In this document: piece after piece, positions 7,823 through 12,979 of the stretch
How positions within the stretch are numbered: position 1 is the stretch's first letter
Layout of the letters: every line of letters begins with the position of its first letter
Assembly (NCBI GenBank): GCA_900555225.1
Contig: USKL01000003.1
Location: forward strand, 1-17,283
Source: an uncultured Collinsella sp.
Lineage (GTDB): Bacteria; Actinomycetota; Coriobacteriia; Coriobacteriales; Coriobacteriaceae
Reading direction: 5' to 3'
DNA length: 17,283 nucleotides
Program-made: the position numbers and the translations under genes
Notes under the pieces: generated by a model
Seen by the model: only the letters and a program-made list of their open reading frames with translations
The model's database searches: none
What the model was told of the DNA's origin: nothing

Positions 7823-7994
7823 GACACGCTCCCCCTACAGCAAAAAGGATGGCATCTGTACCGAAGGCGCAGCCCAAGGTAGGGTTGCAGGCCGCGTCAC
7901 CGGTGCAGGTGCCATCCCAAAGAGAAGAGAGGATGCAATTGTTGGACCAACGCTCGCGGAACAGGCGCGTGTAGATAACGATACGCTGGTACAT
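7812..7994 (-). CDS. Possible leader peptide or short upstream ORF of the permease
   Basis: A 60-codon frame beginning MYQRIVIYTRLF, with GGAG five bases before the ATG, ending 11 bases inside the permease gene. That overlap would allow translational coupling. It contains four cysteines and is read through a terminator-like hairpin (7847-7917). No homology is recognised. It could be a regulatory leader rather than a functional protein, or a chance frame. Confidence 0.3.
   Translation of the reverse strand: MYQRIVIYTRLFRERWSNNCILSSLWDGTCTGDAACNPTLGCAFGTDAILFAVGGACRGR
7842..7917 (-). terminator. Terminator/attenuator-like hairpin before the permease start
   Basis: Arms GGATGGCATCTGTACCG (7847-7863) and CGGTGCAGGTGCCATCC (7901-7917) match over 17 positions, with an inner GCAGCCC/GGGTTGC helix (7869-7888). 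On the minus strand the structure is followed directly by five T and ends ~20 bases before the permease GTG. That is attenuator geometry. The three imperfect positions are G-U pairs on the plus strand but A-C on the minus strand, so the reading strand is ambiguous. Confidence 0.5.
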
Positions 7995-8042
7995 AGATAC
8001 TCCGATCAAAACGGCCGCGATTGCGACCGGAATCTTTTGGCA

Positions 8043-8125
8043 ATTGAAGACGCGTCTGACCTGGGATATTCAAGCGAACAATTGGCCTAACCCGCAATAA
8101 ATCCCAGATCAGACGCGTACTCAAT
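8043..8125 (-). other. Long hairpin, 18-bp stem, 33-nt loop
   Basis: ACGCGTCTGACCTGGGAT (8050-8067) pairs with ATCCCAGATCAGACGCGT (8101-8118). The single exception is a G-U pair on the minus strand. It extends past a 2x2 mismatch to ATTGA/TCAAT. It lies in the leader of the APC permease, upstream of its attenuator-like hairpin. Function is unknown. Confidence 0.6.
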
Positions 8126-8134
8126 CAAAGAGGC

Positions 8135-8166
8135 GGGCACTCCGAAGTGGAGGCAACGGAGTGCCC
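8135..8166. other. Perfect 10-bp hairpin
   Basis: GGGCACTCCG (8135-8144) pairs exactly with CGGAGTGCCC (8157-8166) over a 12-base loop. The minus-strand sequence after it (GCCTCTTTGATT) is only weakly T-rich, so termination is possible but not strong. Confidence 0.6.
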
Positions 8167-8167
8167 A

Positions 8168-8261
8168 AAGAAAAACCCAGCCGACCAAGACATCGAATAA
8201 ACCGACCATCAATGCCCCGAGATGGTCCGATTCACCGACCGTCCGATTGATCGGCTGGGTT
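8168..8261 (-). terminator. Terminator of the aguA transcript with alternative folds
   Basis: AACCCAGCCGA (8174-8184) pairs perfectly with TCGGCTGGGTT (8251-8261). On the minus strand the second arm runs into GGGTTTTTCTTT, a usable terminator tail. Inside lie GACCATC/GATGGTC (8204-8227) and CCGAT/ATCGG (8243-8254). The latter uses four bases of the outer stem, so the two folds exclude each other. It lies ~160 bases past the aguA stop. Confidence 0.55.
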
Positions 8262-8321
8262 CCCGAAGCATCACGGCTCAGGAAGCCAGACGATTAAGCG
8301 TCTGCGTGATTGGCTGGGTTT

Positions 8322-8409
8322 CCGAGGTGCGGCAGATTGCCCTGAAAGAGGAGGGCATAGACCTTAAGGGTCATGCCCGACGATTGAAGGGCAAGGTGCC
8401 GTGCCTCGG
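8322..8409 (+). ncRNA. Candidate structured RNA with tandem G-A internal loops
   Basis: An 88-nt hairpin: CCGAGG/CCTCGG, a 3x3 segment, GGCA/TGCC, a 2x2 loop, TTGCCCT/AGGGCAA, a 9x9 loop, GGGCAT/ATGCCC, one bulged A, GACC/GGTC and the loop TTAAG. On the plus strand the 3x3 segment reads U-G, G-U, C-G. The 9x9 loop (GAAAGAGGA opposite GACGATTGA) reads as three tandem G-A/A-G pairs separated by Watson-Crick pairs. On the minus strand the same positions are A-C and C-U mismatches. This argues for a plus-strand RNA, antisense to the operon, directly beyond the aguA stop. No known family is recognised and no promoter is assigned. Confidence 0.45.
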
Positions 8410-8421
8410 GAAGACAGACAA

Positions 8422-9627
8422 TTACGCGGACGGCTCCTGCTGAGTAATGCAGTGGATGTTGCCGCCACCGAAGACGACCTGCTCGGACTGAACGCCGACG
8501 CACTTGTAGACGCCCTCGCCCCAGACCTCGTCGTAGATCTTCTGGAGCGTGTCGACGGCCAGCTGGTCGTTCTCGTCGCCGTACTGCGGGACGATAACGC
8601 CGTGGTTGGTCACGAGGTAGTTCATGTAGGAGGCGATCAGCGGCTCGTCGGGGACGCGCGGCTCGGCGTTCTCGTCGGCGTCGATGGTGTCGCAGGAAGC
8701 CTGGTCCATGAACAGCGGGTTCACGGGCATGCAGAGCTTGTAGACCTTCATCTTGCGGCCCTTGGCGTCGACGGCGTTGGAGAGGGTCTCGTAGGCAGCG
8801 TGGCACTGCTCGTAGAACGGATACTCGGGATCGTCGGTCCAAATGCAGGCCATGACGCCCGGCGCGATGAACGTGGCGACGTCGTCGATGTGGCCGTTGG
8901 TCTCCTCGGGGTCGATGCCCTCCTTGACCCAGATGACCTTCTCGACACCCAGGTAATCCTTGAGGTGCTCGTCCATGTAGGCGCGAAGCTCCTCGCTCCA
9001 GGGCTCAAACTTCTTGTGGTACTTGGGCCAGATGGACTCGGGATCCTCTTCCTCCTCCAGAACCGCAGAGCAGGTGCGGCCCGGGGAAAGCAGGCACTGG
9101 TCGGTCACGACAAGGGTGCCCTCGCCGTCGACGGTGATGGAGCCGCCCTCGAGGATCATGTCATCGGGACGATAGCGGCGGCAGCCGGAGAGCTCAGCCA
9201 TCTTGAGGGCGATCTGCTCGTCCTTGTCCCACGGGAAGTACAGGCCGTCGACGAGGCCGCCGTAGGCGTTGAAGTGCCAGTGGTTGGCGCGCTTCTCGCC
9301 CTTGCCGTTGATGACATAGGTGGCGGCAGTGTCGCGGAACCAGGCGTCGTCGGTGGTCATCTCGATGACGGTGACGTTCTCGTCGTTCTCGAAGACGGCC
9401 TTGCAGTTGGCGTAGTCGACCTGGTTGGCGCACATATAGACCGGGGTGAACTCGGAGATGGCGCGGGCGATGGCGGCATACTGCTTCTGGGCCGGCTTGG
9501 CGCCGTGGGCCCAGGTGTCGGTGCGGTGGGGCCAGCCCATCCACACGCGATCCTGCGGGGCGAACTCGGCGGGCATGAAGAAGCCGTCGGCCTTGGGGGT
9601 GGACTCGGACTCGGTGATCGTACGCAT
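8422..9627 (-). CDS. aguA: Agmatine deiminase
   Basis: A 401-residue member of the agmatine deiminase/peptidyl-arginine deiminase superfamily. It converts agmatine to N-carbamoylputrescine and ammonia in the cytoplasm. Hallmarks are all present: GWPHRTDTW (31-39), TDDAWFRDT (92-100), EGGSITVDGEGT (160-171), TNGHIDD (243-249, catalytic His246) and the nucleophile Cys393 in GGGNIHCITQQ. The start at 9627 follows GGAGGAAATCTT; the longer frame to 9792 runs through leader hairpins and has no family similarity. Residues ~184-212, acidic and tryptophan-containing, look like an insertion relative to the usual ~370-residue enzymes. It is the third gene of an agmatine operon, 368 bases after the antiporter and behind an unusually structured leader. 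Confidence 0.97.
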   Translation of the reverse strand: MRTITESESTPKADGFFMPAEFAPQDRVWMGWPHRTDTWAHGAKPAQKQYAAIARAISEFTPVYMCANQVDYANCKAVFENDENVTVIEMTTDDAWFRDTAATYVINGKGEKRANHWHFNAYGGLVDGLYFPWDKDEQIALKMAELSGCRRYRPDDMILEGGSITVDGEGTLVVTDQCLLSPGRTCSAVLEEEEDPESIWPKYHKKFEPWSEELRAYMDEHLKDYLGVEKVIWVKEGIDPEETNGHIDDVATFIAPGVMACIWTDDPEYPFYEQCHAAYETLSNAVDAKGRKMKVYKLCMPVNPLFMDQASCDTIDADENAEPRVPDEPLIASYMNYLVTNHGVIVPQYGDENDQLAVDTLQKIYDEVWGEGVYKCVGVQSEQVVFGGGNIHCITQQEPSA

Positions 9628-9820
9628 AAGATTTCCTCCAAATCGAACGATCGCTTGCTGCGGGCGGGTTACCCGCAGCCTAAAACCAAGAGATGGTAGG
9701 CGCCCGTTCCCCGGCAAAGGTCGGGGCGCCCGGTGCCGGTTTTCACGGAATCGCACCGGCAAGCGACGACGTAACCAAGTGCGCGGAGACAAAACGCACG
9801 AAGGATACGGAAGAGAGATT

Positions 9821-9863
9821 GGGGTGGGCGGTGGTTACCGGAGCTATCGCTCACACCCACCCC
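9821..9863. other. Perfect three-way junction structure in the aguA leader
   Basis: GGGGTGGG (9821-9828) pairs with CCCACCCC (9856-9863). Inside, CGGT-GGTT-ACCG (9829-9840) and GAGC-TATC-GCTC (9841-9852) abut each other without a linker; only ACA (9853-9855) is unpaired at the junction. All stems are exact, so either strand could fold. If transcribed with the operon it lies in the aguA leader. Confidence 0.6.
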
Positions 9864-9883
9864 GGGGGAATGGTTATCAAAAC

Positions 9884-9937
9884 TGTCGCTTGGGCACGCC
9901 TCCGAAGAGGCTAGAGTGCCCGGAGTCGGGAGCGACA
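9884..9937 (-). terminator. Terminator-like hairpin after aguD with UUCG tetraloop
   Basis: On the minus strand TGTCGCT pairs with AGCGACA (9884-9890 with 9931-9937) around GGGCAC/GTGCCC and GCCTC-TTCG-GAGGC. The stable C(UUCG)G loop exists only on the minus strand. The tail GTTTTGAT is a weak T-run. A competing hairpin GTCGGG/CCCGAC (9925-9945) would break the outer stem, so partial termination or attenuation between aguD and aguA is plausible. Confidence 0.5.
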
Positions 9938-9995
9938 AGCCCGACGAAGCGCGCGTTGGTACACGAGGAGGGTTGGAGCCCCAGAACCGGGTGCT

Positions 9996-11435
9996 CTAGT
10001 TCTCCTCGGCCTCGGCGGCCTCCTCAGCGAGACGCTGGGCTGCGAGCTCAGGGGTCAGACCCTTGTACTCGGTCTCGCGGCCCTTAGCGCTGACGACGCG
10101 GACGACCTCGCCGATGAGCACGAGCACGATGAAGATAACGATCATCGGGAGCTTGTCGCCAATCTCGGCGGCGGAGAACGGCACCAGCGTTGCGACGATG
10201 GCCAGGACCAGCTCGATGCAGGGGATAGCCAGCATGACCTTCATCATGGCGCCCTTAAACGGGAACGTGAAGATGCGCTCGCGGTTGGGGTCGTTCTTAC
10301 GAAGGTTGAGGAACGCCGGGAACATCGGGATATAGGTGAGCAGCAGGAAGACGACGGAGGTGCCGAAGAGCATCCAGAAAACACCGTTGGAGATGGCGTC
10401 GATGGGAACCAGCTGCAGGCACAGCACCAGGGAGGCAACGATGGCGTTGACCAGGTTGGCGCCGTTGGGCATATCGTCATCCGAGATCATCGAGGCGAAG
10501 ACCTTGGGCATGTTGCCGTGCTCGGCGGCGTAGCGAGCGACGGAGTTAACGCCGAAGGACCAGGCGGCCATGTTGGCGAACAGGGTGATCAGGAAGGCGA
10601 TGCAGATGACCTTGAAGATCATGGAGTCGCCCACCATGGTCTGGACTGCGACAATCATGCCATAGTCGGGGTCGATGGAATCGGCCGGCACAGCAGCGCC
10701 GATGCCAAAGCCAGCGAACAGGTAGATCACGGCGATGGACAGGCCACCGACGATGATAGCCTTGGGGATATCGCGAGCGGGATCGGCCATGTCGTCGGTC
10801 ATGGTGCAGATGACCTCGAAGCCCATGAAGTTAAAGATGATGATCGACAGGTAGCCGAGAGCGTTGGTGTTGGTGAGCTCGGGCAGGAAGGTGGCAGCGG
10901 ACATGTCGTTCGCAAAACCGTTCTCCATGGCATACCAAATGCCCAAAGCGCCAACGATAACGGCGACGGCGACCTTGATGATGGCGCCACCGTTAAGGAC
11001 CCACTCGGAGTCGGCCGCCTTGGAGCGACCCATGAGGTAGACGATCCACACAAAGGCAAGATCGATACCCATCTTGGCGATCAAGTTGAACTCGACGCCA
11101 AAGACCATGCCCAAAATGTCGGGGAACATGGTAGCCAGCGAGGCGATCCACAGCGGGTAGTTGACCCAGTAGTAGTACGAGATGCGGGCGCCCCATTTGT
11201 CGCCCAGGCCATCGCGTACCCAGTCGTAAATGCCGCCCTCGCCGTCATAGGTGGTACCGAGCTCGGCGACAACCATGCCGTAGGGAAGCAGGAAGGTCAG
11301 GATCAGGAAGATCCACCAGAAGAACTGCTGGTTGCCAATGGCAGCAGCAGGAGCGGCGGCCTCGCAAACGAAGACGACGCAGATGATGGTCGAAATGACC
11401 GTCAAGAAGGAAAGCTTTTTCTTTCCGTCGCTCAT
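9996..11435 (-). CDS. aguD: Agmatine/putrescine antiporter (APC superfamily)
   Basis: A 479-residue permease with about 12 membrane helices, placed between putrescine carbamoyltransferase and agmatine deiminase exactly as in known aguB-aguD-aguA operons. It would import agmatine in exchange for putrescine across the cytoplasmic membrane. N-terminal features are CEAAAPAAAIGNQQFFWW and VVAELGTTYDGEGGIYDWVRDGLGDKWGAR; the tail is acidic and alanine/glutamate-rich (AAQRLAEEAAEAEEN). The start at 11435 has AAGGAG six bases upstream. It is paralogous to the permease at 6413-7822, with long shared blocks in the first 120 residues. Function is assigned from context plus family; the closest alternative is another amino acid exchanger. 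Confidence 0.88.
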   Translation of the reverse strand: MSDGKKKLSFLTVISTIICVVFVCEAAAPAAAIGNQQFFWWIFLILTFLLPYGMVVAELGTTYDGEGGIYDWVRDGLGDKWGARISYYYWVNYPLWIASLATMFPDILGMVFGVEFNLIAKMGIDLAFVWIVYLMGRSKAADSEWVLNGGAIIKVAVAVIVGALGIWYAMENGFANDMSAATFLPELTNTNALGYLSIIIFNFMGFEVICTMTDDMADPARDIPKAIIVGGLSIAVIYLFAGFGIGAAVPADSIDPDYGMIVAVQTMVGDSMIFKVICIAFLITLFANMAAWSFGVNSVARYAAEHGNMPKVFASMISDDDMPNGANLVNAIVASLVLCLQLVPIDAISNGVFWMLFGTSVVFLLLTYIPMFPAFLNLRKNDPNRERIFTFPFKGAMMKVMLAIPCIELVLAIVATLVPFSAAEIGDKLPMIVIFIVLVLIGEVVRVVSAKGRETEYKGLTPELAAQRLAEEAAEAEEN

Positions 11436-11466
11436 GATGAGCTCCTTCGCTCAGTCTTGGACAGAT

Positions 11467-11542
11467 CCGAGGCCCTAAGGTATTAAGGCAATTGCTTGGG
11501 CCTCGGTGAGCGGGCGACAGGAGACGAGCATCCGCCGCCCGC
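11467..11542. other. Two tandem intercistronic hairpins between aguB and aguD
   Basis: CCGAGGCCC (11467-11475) pairs exactly with GGGCCTCGG (11498-11506), and GCGGGCG (11510-11516) with CGCCCGC (11536-11542). No T-run follows on the minus strand, and the aguD ribosome binding site lies ~20 bases beyond the first. They are more likely mRNA processing or stability elements, setting different levels of enzyme and transporter, than terminators. Confidence 0.5.
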
Positions 11543-11567
11543 AAACGTGCTTTTAGAAGCCTTGAGC

Positions 11568-12641
11568 TTAGAGCTGCTCGAGAGCCTCGAGAGCGGCGTG
11601 GAGCTCAGCCTTGGCGGAGTACTCGACACCCTCGTCGTTGAGCGGGGTGCGCTTGCCCAGGGCGGCAAGGAGAGCACGGATGGAGTGCTTGCGGTTCTCG
11701 GCCTCGACCCAGCACAGGGAGCGCTCGGGATCGTCCATGACCTCGTCGACGACCTCCTCGTTGCGGGTGGCCGGCAGGCAGTGCATGAACTTGGAGTCTG
11801 CGCCGGCGAAGTTCATCATGTCCATGGTGACCTGATACTTGGGATAGAACACGTCCATGTAGTTCTCGCCCGAAACCTCCTCGTCGTACAGGCCATACCA
11901 CACGTCGGTGTAGATGAAGTCGGCGCCCTTGATGCACTCGATGTCGTCGGAGATGACGACCGAGCCGCCGGAGACCTTGCAGTTCTCCTCGGCGATGGCC
12001 ATCATCTGCTTACCGAACTCGGCGCGCTCCTCGACGGTGCCGACGTGCAGGCCGCCGTCGGGGATCTGGTGGCCCTTAGGTCCAAACTGGACAAACTTCA
12101 TGCCGACCTTGGAGGCGATGAACATGAGGGAAACGCAGACCTGGGTGGCGTCGCCGATGAAGGCCAGGGTGCAGTCCTCGATCTTCTTGCCCTCGGGGAG
12201 GTTCTCGAGCATGGTCATGAGGTCGCCCATCTCCTGCGTGGGATGGTTGAACTCGGACATGCCGTTGATGACGGGCACAGCGGAGCCCTCGGCGAGACCG
12301 ACGACGTCCTTGTGACGGTCAACGCGAGCCATCATGATGTCGAGCAGCGAGCCCATAACGCGAGCGGTGTCGCCCAAGGACTCGTGACCGCCGAGCTGGA
12401 TGGTGCCAGGGCCATAGAACTGAGCATGACCGCCGAGGTCGGTCATAGCGGTCTCGAAGGAAAGACGGGTGCGGGTGGAGACCTGCTGGAAGATCATGCC
12501 AAGGCTCTTGTTGCGGAGCAGGTGCGGATAATAACCGTCAACCTTGATGGCCTTCTTCATTGCCAGGCCAAGATCCTCGATAGCCATGATCTGCTCTTTG
12601 GTGAAGTCGTTGGTGTCGATGAAATCCTTAGGCAGTGCCAT
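11568..12641 (-). CDS. aguB: Putrescine carbamoyltransferase
   Basis: A 357-residue member of the aspartate/ornithine carbamoyltransferase family. It carries out phosphorolysis of N-carbamoylputrescine to putrescine and carbamoyl phosphate. Carbamoyl-phosphate site: STRTR (55-59), HPTQ (133-136) and HCLPATR (287-293). PTC-like rather than ornithine-specific features are [20 protein letters not shown] (76-95) and [10 protein letters not shown] (246-255). The extended C-terminal helix ([14 protein letters not shown]) also fits PTC. The start at 12641 follows AAAGGAAA; the frame to 12731 would run through the promoter. First gene of the agmatine operon, with a TATAAT box just upstream and a divergent luxR. 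No carbamate kinase gene is present in the window. Confidence 0.93.
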   Translation of the reverse strand: MALPKDFIDTNDFTKEQIMAIEDLGLAMKKAIKVDGYYPHLLRNKSLGMIFQQVSTRTRLSFETAMTDLGGHAQFYGPGTIQLGGHESLGDTARVMGSLLDIMMARVDRHKDVVGLAEGSAVPVINGMSEFNHPTQEMGDLMTMLENLPEGKKIEDCTLAFIGDATQVCVSLMFIASKVGMKFVQFGPKGHQIPDGGLHVGTVEERAEFGKQMMAIAEENCKVSGGSVVISDDIECIKGADFIYTDVWYGLYDEEVSGENYMDVFYPKYQVTMDMMNFAGADSKFMHCLPATRNEEVVDEVMDDPERSLCWVEAENRKHSIRALLAALGKRTPLNDEGVEYSAKAELHAALEALEQL

Positions 12642-12672
12642 GTCGATTTCCTTTCCGCCGGTCTTGCCGACT

Positions 12673-12708
12673 ATTATATTACTATGAGGCGCTCGAACAT
12701 CACGCCTC
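12673..12708 (-). promoter_or_regulatory. Promoter of the agmatine operon with dyad over the -35 region
   Basis: A perfect minus-strand TATAAT (12678 to 12673) lies ~30 bases before the aguB start. The -35 position (around 12696-12701) does not resemble TTGACA. It is instead covered by the inverted repeat GAGGCG-N11-CGCCTC (12686-12708), centred at 12697. A good -10, a poor -35 and a dyad at that place suggest an activator-dependent promoter, with the divergent membrane LuxR as the natural candidate. Confidence 0.55.
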
Positions 12709-12711
12709 GTG

Positions 12712-12740
12712 TTGACAAGACCATCATTCACCCGTATGCA
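12712..12740 (+). promoter_or_regulatory. Possible plus-strand promoter toward LuxR regulator 2
   Basis: A perfect TTGACA (12712-12717), then 17 bases, then TATGCA (12735-12740), a weak -10. It would give luxR2 a leader of ~230 nt. A second candidate, TTTACT (12836-12841) with TATACA after 18 bases, lies nearer the gene. It overlaps the dyad ATACAG-N5-CTGTAT (12860-12876), which could be an autoregulatory site. Confidence 0.35.
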
Positions 12741-12769
12741 ATTTTCACCTAGTTTATTCGGGATTAAAG

Positions 12770-12934
12770 ACCGTTCACGGAGTTACATCCCCTCTAAACC
12801 AATATAAACCCGCAGGTAGCGGGCTTGTAGGGGGTTTACTATCTAGAACCGCGAACGGTATACAGCTATTCTGTATCTCGGCGCCTAATCCGCAACGGAA
12901 CGGCCGGCTGGGACAAATATATCCGAGGGATATA
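12770..12934. promoter_or_regulatory. Nested dyads in the aguB-luxR2 intergenic region
   Basis: The 334-bp divergent spacer holds nested inverted repeats. The outermost is ACCGTTCACGG (12770-12780) with CCGCGAACGGT (12849-12859). Inside it lie CCCCT/AGGGG (12789-12833) and CCCGC-AGGTA-GCGGG (12809-12823). Read on the minus strand, the last is followed by TTTATATT like a terminator. Further right are ATACAG-N5-CTGTAT (12860-12876) and TATATCC-GAG-GGATATA (12918-12934), both exact. They are candidate operators, or insulation between the divergent units. No gene other than a seven-codon frame is seen. Confidence 0.5.
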
Positions 12935-12955
12935 GCGGGCCCCACGGGAGATCAA

Positions 12956-12979
12956 ATGAGACGGGACGGTGGCAGATGA
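12956..12979 (+). CDS. Seven-codon upstream ORF overlapping the luxR2 start
   Basis: ATG at 12956, preceded by GGGAG with five-base spacing, encodes MRRDGGR and stops at TGA 12977-12979. That stop overlaps the luxR2 ATG in an ATGA arrangement. The luxR2 start has only a weak ribosome binding site of its own, so translation of the mini-ORF could deliver ribosomes to luxR2. The overlap is seen directly; the coupling is inferred. Confidence 0.4.
   Translation: MRRDGGR

Larger units (their letters stand above)
9628..9995 (-). other. Highly structured 368-nt spacer and leader between aguD and aguA
   Basis: No gene is supported. In minus-strand order it holds a terminator-like structure (9884-9937), a perfect three-way junction (9821-9863), two mutually exclusive helices, TGCCGGT/ACCGGCA (9734-9761) and CGGTGC/GCACCG, a GGCGC/GCGCC hairpin with an inner CCCG/CGGG stem (9699-9730), and an 8-bp hairpin GCTGCGGG/CCCGCAGC (9657-9679) about 30 bases before the aguA start. 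The length and density of dyads are unusual inside an operon and suggest RNA-level control of aguA. Confidence 0.6.

Noticed and set aside
7842..7994. T-box riboswitch before the permease
   Set aside because: GGGATGGCACC resembles part of the T-box sequence, but the continuous AGGGTGGNACCGCG core and a specifier stem are absent.
8401..9699. 432-codon plus-strand open frame opposite aguA
   Set aside because: It is an antisense frame of a GC-rich gene. The composition (valine, leucine, glycine, aspartate runs) is typical of shadow frames, and aguA has full family motifs.
9628..9792. N-terminal extension of agmatine deiminase to 9792
   Set aside because: The extension is arginine- and proline-rich, reads through leader hairpins and has no ribosome site; the start at 9627 has GGAGG.
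9628..9995. Known guanidine riboswitch classes in the aguA leader
   Set aside because: The paired ACGR hairpin loops of class II and the recognisable cores of classes I and III were not found by eye. A covariance search would be needed to exclude diverged forms.
11568..12641. Ornithine carbamoyltransferase instead of putrescine carbamoyltransferase
   Set aside because: Operon partners (AguD, AguA), the DVWYGLYD segment and the long C-terminal helix fit putrescine carbamoyltransferase better.
11496..12752. 418-codon plus-strand open frame opposite aguB
   Set aside because: Shadow frame with low-complexity composition; the minus-strand carbamoyltransferase is unambiguous.
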